DNA of 64,000 nucleotides from contig URAK01000007.1 in NCBI GenBank assembly GCA_900545705.1, positions 77,761-141,760 on the forward strand, read 5' to 3'. Shown here piece by piece: positions 27,297 through 35,523 of the stretch. A program made the translations under genes and the position numbers. The notes beneath the pieces were generated by a model. It saw only the letters and a list, made by a program, of their open reading frames with translations. It was not told where the DNA came from and ran no database searches. Numbering within the stretch: position 1 is the stretch's first letter; each line of letters starts with the position of its first letter. This DNA comes from an uncultured Opitutales bacterium. GTDB lineage: Bacteria; Verrucomicrobiota; Verrucomicrobiia; Opitutales; Intestinicryptomonadaceae.

Positions 27297-28964
27297 ATGA
27301 TCGAGTATTTGAGGATAGAAAATCTCGCGCTCTTGGAGCGCGCCGAAATCGACTTTACCGAGGGCTTTACGGCAGTCACCGGCGAGACGGGCGCGGGAAA
27401 AAGCGTGCTGCTTGGTGCGCTCGCTATGCTTTCAGGCGCAAGATGCGGCAAGGAGGCCGTGGGCGGACATTCTGACACTTGCAGGGTAGAAGCGGTTTTG
27501 CGTTTTAAAGACACCTCTAAAATCGACAGACTTTTGGAATCGGCAGGGCTGCCGCCGTGCGAGGACGGAACGCTTTTGATATCGCGGGTAGTTGGAATCT
27601 CGAAGCCGTCGAGGGCGTTTGTGAACTCGTCCCCCGCGCCGCTCTCGTTCCTTTCAAAGCTCGGCGGATACTGGATAGACTTCCACGGGCCGGGGGAGCC
27701 GCAAAAATTATTCTCGCGCAAAAACCAGCTCGAAATGCTCGACACTTTTGCGGGAGACTCGCAGCTTCTCGAAGAATACATGCGCATTTATTCGGAGCGC
27801 AGACAGACGCTTTTAAATATAGAGTCGCTCTCGCAAACAAAGAGTCTCGGGGAGGACGAAATCGAATTTTTGCGCTCGCGCATAGCTGCGATAGACGCAG
27901 TGAACCCGACCGAGGAAAGCATTGCGGAGCTTGAGGAAAAATCGAAACTCGCGGAGGCCGCTAGCGACATAGTAGAAAAATCCTCGGCCGTTGCGGAGGC
28001 GATAGACGGCGACGGCGGAATACTCGAAAAACTTGCGGCGGCGTCAAAATTTGCGTCGGAAATATCGCGTTTTTCGGTGGCGGCGGAATCGCTGTCTGAA
28101 CGGCTAAGGGGAGTGGGGCTCGAGCTTGCGGACATTTCCTCCGAGTACGCGAATCTCGCGCGCTCCTCGAATATGGACGAGTCTCAGATTGAGACGGTCC
28201 GCCGAAAGATGACCGACTGGCTTGGGCTTTGCAGAAAATTCGGCAACTCGGTTGAGTCCGTACTGTCTGCCAGGCGCGAAATGGCGGCAAAAATTGAAAA
28301 CCAGTCCGACGTCAGGGCAACTATGGAAAAATTGCGCAGGCGCGCCGACGAACTTCTCGAGTCTCTCGCGCCGATTGCGGACAAGATATTGAAAGCCCGC
28401 GAAAAAGCCGCAAAGAAACTCGCCGAGCGCGCGTCCAAGACACTTTTGGGGCTTGGATTTAAAAATGCCAGATTCGGCATATCTATATCCGCCGAGCCTG
28501 AACCTTCGCCCGATTGCGGGAGCTCCTGCGAATTTATGTTTATGGCAAATCCAGGGCAGCCGCTTTTGCCGCTCGCAAAAATAGCTTCGAGCGGAGAGCT
28601 TGCGCGGGTGATGCTCGCGCTAAAAACGACGCTTGCCGACGCCGATGCAACCCCGCTGCTCGTGTTCGACGAAGTAGACGCCAATGTCGGCGGGGAAATT
28701 GGCGCGGAGGTCGGGAAGAGGCTTGCGGAATTGTCGAAAAGCCACCAGGTTTTCTGCGTGACACACCTGCCGCAAGTTGCGGCGTGCGCAAACGGACATT
28801 TCCTCGTGGAAAAATCCCAGACAAAAACTTCAACAAGCGTTTCCATTGCGAGAATCGACGGCGATAAAAAGCGCAGGGTAAGCGAGCTTGCAAGAATGCT
28901 CGGCGACAGAAATTCGGAGTCGGCGGTAGCTCACGCGCAAAAATTGCTCGACAAAAAATTTTGA
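27297..28964 (+). CDS. recN: DNA repair protein RecN
   Basis: RecN is an SMC-like ATPase that acts early in double-strand-break repair. The 555-residue protein has Walker A GETGAGKSV near residue 30. Two long coiled-coil arms (rich in Glu, Lys and Ala, about 150-360) flank the middle. The C-terminal half carries the signature SSGELARVMLALK and Walker B PLLVFDEVDANVGGEIG. The start at 27297 gives MIEYLRIENLALLERAEIDF, as in the family. It ends just before the ftsK leader, and its stop codon overlaps a TTGACA that may be an ftsK -35 box. Confidence 0.95.
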   Translation: MIEYLRIENLALLERAEIDFTEGFTAVTGETGAGKSVLLGALAMLSGARCGKEAVGGHSDTCRVEAVLRFKDTSKIDRLLESAGLPPCEDGTLLISRVVGISKPSRAFVNSSPAPLSFLSKLGGYWIDFHGPGEPQKLFSRKNQLEMLDTFAGDSQLLEEYMRIYSERRQTLLNIESLSQTKSLGEDEIEFLRSRIAAIDAVNPTEESIAELEEKSKLAEAASDIVEKSSAVAEAIDGDGGILEKLAAASKFASEISRFSVAAESLSERLRGVGLELADISSEYANLARSSNMDESQIETVRRKMTDWLGLCRKFGNSVESVLSARREMAAKIENQSDVRATMEKLRRRADELLESLAPIADKILKAREKAAKKLAERASKTLLGLGFKNARFGISISAEPEPSPDCGSSCEFMFMANPGQPLLPLAKIASSGELARVMLALKTTLADADATPLLVFDEVDANVGGEIGAEVGKRLAELSKSHQVFCVTHLPQVAACANGHFLVEKSQTKTSTSVSIARIDGDKKRRVSELARMLGDRNSESAVAHAQKLLDKKF

Positions 28965-29002
28965 CATTTGCCCCCATCGGGAAAATTTTAACATTAACAA
29001 CC

Positions 29003-29039
29003 GGCGCCCGCATTTCATTTGCTACATTGTACGGGCGCC
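29003..29039 (+). promoter_or_regulatory. Perfect inverted repeat in the ftsK leader
   Basis: The 8-bp arms GGCGCCCG (29003-29010) and CGGGCGCC (29032-29039) are perfect complements 21 bp apart. They lie 30 bp before the ftsK start, between a TTGACA at 28961 and the GGAGAAA ribosome site. They could form an RNA hairpin or a protein-binding site. The function is unknown. Confidence 0.45.
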
Positions 29040-29068
29040 AAAACATACGGAGAAAATTTTTATAAGAA

Positions 29069-31876
29069 ATGGCAAAAGAACCTAAAAAGCGCGGAGAAAA
29101 ATTGGGTGAGGTGGTGGGACGCCGCCGCCCAATAATAGGCAGCGTATTTATTTTTGTTGCATTTATACTTATGGTTTCGGCGTTTTCATATGCCCCGAGC
29201 CAAAACATTTTTTTTAGATCCTACTTGGAGTCGTTTTTGCCCACAACCGAAATATACGGCGAAAATCTTTGCGGGGCATTTGGGGCGACATTCACGCTGC
29301 TTGCCATAATATCCCTCGGTGCTGCGGCGTACACAATACCGGTGTATATTTTTTGGCTTGGAGTTCTATTGTGGCAAAGGAGGGCGAGGGGAATTTCAAA
29401 GCTTGAATTCGTCTGCGCGGTAGGCGGAATACTGCTTTTTTCCATATTATGCGCGATACTTCAGGGCGGTGTGGAAACTTCCGGAGAGCAGAGCGCCTTT
29501 TGGCCCTTGGGATGGGGTGGAAAATTCGGGACGGTAGTTTTTGACAATGCGTTGAAGCCGTTTCTCGACATATTCGGGAGTTTGGCGCTCGTCGGAATTC
29601 TATTTTTATTTTGCGTAATAGTTGTGTTTGTGGACAGCCCTGTCGAGGCGGCAAAGGAGCTCGCGGGGGCGGCTAAAAAATCGCCGTCGGTTTTTCTTCG
29701 TGTGGCAAAGATAATTTTCAAGGCGATAGCGTTTTTACCGTCTGTTCTATTTGGTAGGCGCAGAGAGTCTGCGGGAGAATCTGAGGAAAAGATTTTATCG
29801 CAAAGCATGGCTGCGCGCAGGAACGTTGCGGAAGTTTCGCGCGCGCCGGTTCCCGCACAGAGGGTTGAGCCCGTAGAGATTGCAGCCCCCCCCCAGACGG
29901 ACAGAAACGCATTCTCGCGCCCGGATATTCCGAAAGCTACAAGAGCTGACGCCGCTGTTGCTGCCGGCGTAGCCGACGCGGTTTTGGAGGGAACGGGCCT
30001 GGAAATAGCGAGATCCGAGACATCTAAAATTCAGGGAGACAGAAAGACGGTAAACTTTCCAATCAGCGATTTTACGTCGCGCTTTGACTCCGACGAAGAG
30101 GATATGGATTTTATACCGAGCCGCCAGCCGGATTCCGACGGCGGTGTTGAGGAGCCCTCGTTTGAAGAACCTGAAGCCCAAACGCCCGAGCCTGATGAGC
30201 CCGTTGCCGCAGACGAGCCGCGCCAAGGCGATATCGACCTGAGCAATGTAAAGCCGTTGGAGCCTAAAAAAACGTCGAAGCACGAGTCTCTGAAAGTTGA
30301 GGAGTTCAAGGCTGAAAAGTATGTGGCAAAGCTTCCCACAAAAACCCGCGACGGATACGTTTTCCCGTCGGTGGATTTGCTCGATAAGCCTAAGGAAGAA
30401 CAGAATGTAGAGCGCGAAAACTACGAGGAGCGAATGGCCGAGATAGTGGCTAAAATTGCGGACTTCGGCATTGCCGTAAACCCCGTAAAGGCGTCGTCCG
30501 GGCCAGTCATAACCCGCTACGAAGTGCGCCCAGACACGGGGGTTCGTCTAAACAGAATTGCGAGCCTCGAAGACGACATTGCTCTGGGTATCCGTGCCGA
30601 AAAGGTCAGAATAATCGCGCCGATACCCGGTCACGGCACGGTAGGCATAGAAATTCCGAACAAGATCCGGGGCATCGTGCGCGTAAGGGACATCATTGAA
30701 TCGCGCGAATGGAACGAGAGCCGCGCCGAGATACCTGTCGCGCTCGGCAAGGACATAACGGGAGTGCCCATTGTGCTCGACCTCGCAAAAATGCCGCACG
30801 CGCTGATAGCGGGCTCCACTGGCAGCGGAAAGAGCGTCTGCATAAACTCAATAATACTTTCACTTCTGTATAAAATGACGCCCGACGACCTCAGGTTCAT
30901 AATGGTCGACCCGAAGGTTGTCGAAATGCAGATATACAATTCGCTTCCGCACATGCTAATTCCTGTCGTCACCGATCCTAAGAAAGTGCCGGCGGCGCTC
31001 AAATGGCTGACGTCGGAGATGATGCGCAGATACAGAATTTTTAAGGAATCAGGAGTTCGCAACATAGCGGGATTCAATGCGAAGATTTTAAAAGACGCGC
31101 AGTCCGAGCAAATAGCAGAGGCTTCCGACGCCGCAATGACCCCCGAGGAGCGCACGGCTCTCGTGGATTCCGAGGAAGAGGCATCCGAGAGCGGCGGCGA
31201 TTCCGGCGTGGAAATACCCAAGAAAAAGCTGCCGTACATCGTGTGCATAATCGACGAGCTTGCAGATCTAATGATGGTTGCGGGCAAGGAGGTAGAAGGC
31301 TCGATAGCGCGGCTTACACAGCTCGCGCGCGCTGCGGGCATACATCTGATTGTCGCAACCCAGAGGCCTTCGCGCGACGTCATAACAGGCCTTATAAAAA
31401 ACAACCTCCCAACGCGAATTGCCTTTAAAGTGACTTCGCAAATAGACAGCCGCACGATTCTCGACCATAAGGGAGCGGAGACTCTGATAGGATATGGAGA
31501 CATGCTCTACATAAACAACGGTTCGGCGGATATGGTCAGGGCGCAGGGCGCGTTTATGTCGGACGAGGAAATAGCGAGGGTTGTCGACGCGCTGAAAGTA
31601 AACGGGGAGCCCGAGTACGCCGAAGAAGTCCAGCAGGAGATAGACAGCGCAGGCGAAGAGGAGGAGGATTCCGGCGGAGGCGACGATTCCGGAGATGCTA
31701 TGTTCTCAAAGGCGGTCGCGGTTGTTAAGGCAAATAAAAAGGCGAGCACCTCCCTATTGCAGCGCAAGCTTGGAATAGGGTACGGCCGCGCCGCAAGGAT
31801 TATCGACGAAATGGAGGACCGCGGAATGATAGGCCCGGACAATGGCCCTGGCACGCAGCGCGAGATCTACATCTGA
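29069..31876 (+). CDS. ftsK: DNA translocase FtsK/SpoIIIE
   Basis: FtsK is a septum-anchored ATPase that pumps chromosomal DNA during division. The 935-residue protein has four N-terminal membrane helices (about residues 25-200). An acidic, Pro/Glu-rich linker runs to about 400. The motor follows, with Walker A GSTGSGKSV near 590, VDPKVVEMQ, Walker B IVCIIDELADLMMV and the ATQRPSRDVITG block. The gamma winged helix at the C-terminus reads the polarity sequences (QRKLGIGYGRAARIIDEME). An acidic insert (SEEEASESGGDSG) lies between the Walker motifs. Confidence 0.96.
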   Translation: MAKEPKKRGEKLGEVVGRRRPIIGSVFIFVAFILMVSAFSYAPSQNIFFRSYLESFLPTTEIYGENLCGAFGATFTLLAIISLGAAAYTIPVYIFWLGVLLWQRRARGISKLEFVCAVGGILLFSILCAILQGGVETSGEQSAFWPLGWGGKFGTVVFDNALKPFLDIFGSLALVGILFLFCVIVVFVDSPVEAAKELAGAAKKSPSVFLRVAKIIFKAIAFLPSVLFGRRRESAGESEEKILSQSMAARRNVAEVSRAPVPAQRVEPVEIAAPPQTDRNAFSRPDIPKATRADAAVAAGVADAVLEGTGLEIARSETSKIQGDRKTVNFPISDFTSRFDSDEEDMDFIPSRQPDSDGGVEEPSFEEPEAQTPEPDEPVAADEPRQGDIDLSNVKPLEPKKTSKHESLKVEEFKAEKYVAKLPTKTRDGYVFPSVDLLDKPKEEQNVERENYEERMAEIVAKIADFGIAVNPVKASSGPVITRYEVRPDTGVRLNRIASLEDDIALGIRAEKVRIIAPIPGHGTVGIEIPNKIRGIVRVRDIIESREWNESRAEIPVALGKDITGVPIVLDLAKMPHALIAGSTGSGKSVCINSIILSLLYKMTPDDLRFIMVDPKVVEMQIYNSLPHMLIPVVTDPKKVPAALKWLTSEMMRRYRIFKESGVRNIAGFNAKILKDAQSEQIAEASDAAMTPEERTALVDSEEEASESGGDSGVEIPKKKLPYIVCIIDELADLMMVAGKEVEGSIARLTQLARAAGIHLIVATQRPSRDVITGLIKNNLPTRIAFKVTSQIDSRTILDHKGAETLIGYGDMLYINNGSADMVRAQGAFMSDEEIARVVDALKVNGEPEYAEEVQQEIDSAGEEEEDSGGGDDSGDAMFSKAVAVVKANKKASTSLLQRKLGIGYGRAARIIDEMEDRGMIGPDNGPGTQREIYI

Positions 31877-31917
31877 TTTATTCAATCGTTTATTTTTACG
31901 TTTTTTATGGAAAATTT

Positions 31918-31948
31918 TGGGGGCGCTTTGCAGCCCCCATTTTTTTTA
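31918..31948 (+). terminator. Rho-independent terminator after ftsK
   Basis: The stem TGGGGGC/GCCCCCA with a short loop is followed by eight T residues, about 40 bp after the ftsK stop. Confidence 0.85.
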
Positions 31949-32151
31949 ACACAATTCTTATGATTTTTATGTTTGTTGGGAAGATTGCCCCTAAGTTGGA
32001 GAGGTTTTCCCTGCGCGGCGGCGTATAGCAGCAGTCTCGATATTTTTTTATATATACGCAAATGCACCGAGGCAGAATCTTGCGGCATCAAAACCAACGC
32101 GCCAAAAATGGATTTATCAGACAAAATTATAAAATGGAAAATGGCGCGCGG

Positions 32152-32183
32152 GTAAAAAAAAGCGGGCAAAATATTTTGCCCGC
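32152..32183 (-). terminator. Terminator of the GH10 gene (perfect palindrome)
   Basis: A 22-bp perfect palindrome (arms GCGGGCAAAA and TTTTGCCCGC, 32162-32183) is followed, in the minus direction, by eight T residues. This places it as the terminator of the minus-strand xylanase gene ending at 32270. The rest of 31949-32269 holds no gene. Confidence 0.8.
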
Positions 32184-32269
32184 CAAAAGCGTTGGGAATA
32201 TTATTCAATGCACATGTGCAAATCTATGCTTAGCGTGCCAACCCTTGCGTCTCCAAAATCTATTGAATA

Positions 32270-33676
32270 CTATCTAAAACGGTTGCGCCAATCCGTAGGA
32301 ACGGCGGTTATAGACTGGGATTTGTCGGATTTTTTGCCGAACCAGACTTTTTGCTTGTACTCTTTCCCGTTGTATTTGTACGAGACGTCGTACATTCCAT
32401 AAAAACCTTCAAAATGCGCATTTTTTACGGGTTTGTCAAAAGTGACATTTGTCTGCCAGTCTTTGGCTATCAGCTGTTCGAGGGCGCGGTACGAAGCTTT
32501 TGGTGTGAGGTCGTCGCGTATTAACCCGCCGTTCAGGTGGGCTTCGTTGGAGGCCGCCTGTCCGTCGCGCATATTCCACCATGTGATGGCTTCAACCGAC
32601 GGATGGCTGAAAAACAGCCTGTAAGCCTGCTTCGCAAAATATGCCTGCGCTTCCTCGCCGCGGCTTGTGGGGATTGTGATTTCCGTGATATGCAGCGGCC
32701 TGCCAAGTTTTGCGTAGCCGTCGAGCGCCTTTGTCATATCGCGCGGAGTGAAAGTTTTGCCGTCCAAAACGTCCCCAAATGCCTTGTCGGAGAAGAAGTG
32801 GAATTGCAGCCCGATTCCGTCGACTTTCGCGCCGCGGTCTATAAGATTTTTTACGAGGAGGAAAAAGCGGCCGGTTTGCTCGTCTCTTATATATTGATAC
32901 CAAGCGGAGGTTGTTTCGTTTATCAGGAATTTGTCGTCCGAGGGAAGACAGCGTTCGGCTTCTTTAAAAGCCTTGTAGACATAATCGTCATATAGGATTG
33001 AGCCTTTATCCCTGTAATCCGCGGCTTCGTTTACGACGTCCCATATCTTAATCCTGTCGCGGTAGCGGTCGGCTATGTCGCGAATGTTGCGGTTAGAGGC
33101 GGCTTCTATAAGGTCGGGATTTTTAAGGTCGAGAGTCCACGCCGGCATGAAGTGGGATACGCTTATCGGCCAAGAAAAAGTATGGCCTTTGGGGATTATC
33201 GAATTTTTTTCGCAGAAGGCGAGGGCGGTATCGGACTGCATTACAGTCGGGTTGCTCGTGTAGGAAAGGTCTAAATTTTTGTCGTTTGAGTAGTCCCAGC
33301 GGAACTTGCCTTCCTGCGGCTCGACTCTGCGCCATACGACTGCAACAGTGCCGTAGTTAAATATACGCGTGTAAAGATCGGCGTATTTGCTTATTTGTTC
33401 GTCCGTATATTTTACAGGCTGGCCTTCTGATACTGAGCGCGATGCGTACACGCCGAAAAGAAATTCGTGCCTTGCAAGTTTTATGTTCAGGTTTTCGACA
33501 GGCTTGTCAAAGTCCAGATAGAACTCGCCCATGCGGTTTGCTCGAATGCCGTTTTCAATGCGCGCGTCTGTAATTGGATTTTCCCACAGATCGCGCATTT
33601 TTTGAGGAATTTTACTTTCGTCGCAAAATGCGTTAACACTTAGAATAATTGAGAATAAAACGGAAAACTTTTTCAT
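32270..33676 (-). CDS. GH10 endo-beta-1,4-xylanase, secreted
   Basis: GH10 enzymes cleave the xylan backbone with retention of configuration. The 468-residue protein starts with a signal peptide (MKKFSVLFSIILSVNAFCDE). A short N-terminal segment precedes the barrel. The acid/base Glu217 is in IWDVVNEA and the nucleophile Glu332 in LHITEITIP; HTFSWP and the KVDGIGLQFHF strand are also typical. The last 60 residues form a small beta domain (FEGFYGMYDVSYKYNGKEYK). It lies downstream of the PEP-CTERM and rhamnosidase genes on the same strand but has its own terminator, so it may be a separate transcript. Confidence 0.93.
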   Translation of the reverse strand: MKKFSVLFSIILSVNAFCDESKIPQKMRDLWENPITDARIENGIRANRMGEFYLDFDKPVENLNIKLARHEFLFGVYASRSVSEGQPVKYTDEQISKYADLYTRIFNYGTVAVVWRRVEPQEGKFRWDYSNDKNLDLSYTSNPTVMQSDTALAFCEKNSIIPKGHTFSWPISVSHFMPAWTLDLKNPDLIEAASNRNIRDIADRYRDRIKIWDVVNEAADYRDKGSILYDDYVYKAFKEAERCLPSDDKFLINETTSAWYQYIRDEQTGRFFLLVKNLIDRGAKVDGIGLQFHFFSDKAFGDVLDGKTFTPRDMTKALDGYAKLGRPLHITEITIPTSRGEEAQAYFAKQAYRLFFSHPSVEAITWWNMRDGQAASNEAHLNGGLIRDDLTPKASYRALEQLIAKDWQTNVTFDKPVKNAHFEGFYGMYDVSYKYNGKEYKQKVWFGKKSDKSQSITAVPTDWRNRFR

Positions 33677-33760
33677 AAATCTATTATCTTTTATATATTT
33701 TGCTTGTCAATAATGCATATTTTTATTTTGCGCACACCCGTCCGGCATAGATGGACAATA

Positions 33761-33793
33761 AAAAAACTCCGGCTGGAGTAGCCCGGAGTTTTC
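33761..33793 (-). terminator. Terminator of the PEP-CTERM gene
   Basis: On the minus strand the stem ACTCCGG/CCGGAGT with a 10-nt loop is followed by a run of T residues. It lies just below the stop codon at 33802. Confidence 0.75.
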
Positions 33794-33801
33794 GAAAAAT
33801 A

Positions 33802-35271
33802 TCAAAACAGCCTTCTTCGCTTTGCAAAGAGCATCGGAATTGTCGCCAAAGCGAATATTGCCGATATTAACGATGGTTCGGGAATGTTCGTAAAAGAGAC
33901 ATTCATGGAAGTATCTCCGAACACGGCCTCCCATTTAATCCCATCATAAATCCCGTTCAGCACAGTTCCTTCTATGGAGCTTCCTTCCGCGTAGGTAATA
34001 ACGTCGCTGAGGATAAAACTGTCGGTCTCGGACGACTGTATTAGTTCGGACATCGAATTTGCGTCAAATAGAAATTCTATTGAAATATTTTCTCCCGTTT
34101 TTGAAAGAGTCCCGTCAAAGGCTATTTTGTCGTAGGACGACTCATTTTCTATGTCGATGACAATCTTTCCGCTGCTCCATTCTCCCTCTGCGAATAAAAC
34201 ATTGCCTACATCTGATCCGCCCGCTTCATTAGAAATTGCGCTAAATACCGCTTTCTCTCCGGAAATCGACAACTTGCCGCCTTTCATTTCGCTATACATG
34301 CCGACGTCGAGCCTTCCGTTTGAAACCGTTATATCGTTTATGTTGGAATCCCCTATGTCGGTGTGGTTCTGGCTGTATGTTGGGGTGATTTTATTGAATC
34401 TGATTATCTGTGCGCCGTTGTCTGAGGCGGCGTCCATTATTATATTGAGCTTAGAGTTCCCTCCGTAGCTCTGCCCATACATTACGAGGGCGTCCTGCTT
34501 TGACTCATTGGCGAGCACAAGGTTTACGGTAAGCCCGCTCTTTGTTATGTTAAGCCTGCTGTCAATGCCGCTTATCCCGCCGATTGTCCTTGTATATGTG
34601 CCTGATTCCCTCTCTCCCGCGAGCGACCATCTCGCGCCGTCAATGCGCATTACGCCTTTTACAGAGAAGTCAGTCATGCCGGTGGAAAAATTTAGATATC
34701 CACTGTTTAGCGAATTTATTGTAAAGTCTCCGCCCACCGTAAACGATGCGCCGCTTTCGGAGGCCATATTAAATGACAGCCAATTCCCGTTTTTTGTGTA
34801 GTCTATTACTACATTTCCTCCGACGTTTATCGCGGAATCCTTTCCCATTCGCATGTAGGTGAACAATTCTGCGCTTCCCGTAGACACGATCAGGCTCATG
34901 TTGAGATTGCCGGAAATATTCATTGTTGCGGAGTCGGCGATAGAGGATAAGTCGGCGCTTGTATCGATGCCTGATATTTTCCATTCGAGATTCCCCAATG
35001 TCAAATCGGAGCCGATATACGCTGTCCCTGATGTCCCGTCGCAGGCGACTATGCCGTTGTTGCTCGCGCCAAGGTTTCCGGCAAACTGCTCGGTTTTTGA
35101 TGCGTCGGTAAACCAATTTGAGCTTGCGCTTAAATCGAGTTTTCCGGATTGCGAATTTACGTCCTTAAAATATAGGTCTTGAGCCGTTGCGAAGTTTGGT
35201 AATATAGAAAATACAATTGCCGCAATGCTTCTGAATTTTTTGCCATTCTGAGATATGCCAAATTTCATCAT
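33802..35271 (-). CDS. PEP-CTERM surface protein, beta-solenoid type
   Basis: The 489-residue protein begins MMKFGISQNGKKFRSIAAIV, a signal peptide with an extended n-region. The body is rich in Ser, Gly, Asn, Asp and Thr, with alternating hydrophobic residues typical of autotransporter-like beta-helices (for example MNISGNLNMSLIVSTGSAEL). The C-terminus carries a PEP-CTERM sorting signal: IPEPS, a hydrophobic helix, then KRRR. Such proteins are thought to be processed by exosortase and displayed or released at the surface. An in-frame upstream start at 35307 is unlikely. It lies between the rhamnosidase and the GH10 xylanase, so a role in binding polysaccharide or biofilm is plausible but unproven. 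Confidence 0.82.
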   Translation of the reverse strand: MMKFGISQNGKKFRSIAAIVFSILPNFATAQDLYFKDVNSQSGKLDLSASSNWFTDASKTEQFAGNLGASNNGIVACDGTSGTAYIGSDLTLGNLEWKISGIDTSADLSSIADSATMNISGNLNMSLIVSTGSAELFTYMRMGKDSAINVGGNVVIDYTKNGNWLSFNMASESGASFTVGGDFTINSLNSGYLNFSTGMTDFSVKGVMRIDGARWSLAGERESGTYTRTIGGISGIDSRLNITKSGLTVNLVLANESKQDALVMYGQSYGGNSKLNIIMDAASDNGAQIIRFNKITPTYSQNHTDIGDSNINDITVSNGRLDVGMYSEMKGGKLSISGEKAVFSAISNEAGGSDVGNVLFAEGEWSSGKIVIDIENESSYDKIAFDGTLSKTGENISIEFLFDANSMSELIQSSETDSFILSDVITYAEGSSIEGTVLNGIYDGIKWEAVFGDTSMNVSFTNIPEPSLISAIFALATIPMLFAKRRRLF

Positions 35272-35523
35272 ATTTTTTATGTTTAGTAAATTGTAGAGAC
35301 ACAGCAAGTTTTTTTCGTAAATAGATTAAATTTCTAAGTGCCGAACCTATGCAACTTATGGATCTATCCCCGATTATTTTCTTCGTATTGAGAAGGTCAG
35401 GGGGCTGTAAATATACGATTTTGCAATAAAGCGTACGCAATTAGTTAGGCCCGTTTTCCGCAGATGGGGAAACGGGCCGTATAAGAGAAGCGATAGCTTC
35501 GGCACACTTTGCCTTGGCGCGGA
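35272..35523. other. Spacer between rhamnosidase and PEP-CTERM genes
   Basis: There is no gene here. A long stem GGCCCGTTTTCC/GGGAAACGGGCC (about 35447-35475) may end the rhamnosidase transcript, but no T-tract follows it in the minus direction. The promoter of the PEP-CTERM gene should lie here. Confidence 0.4.
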
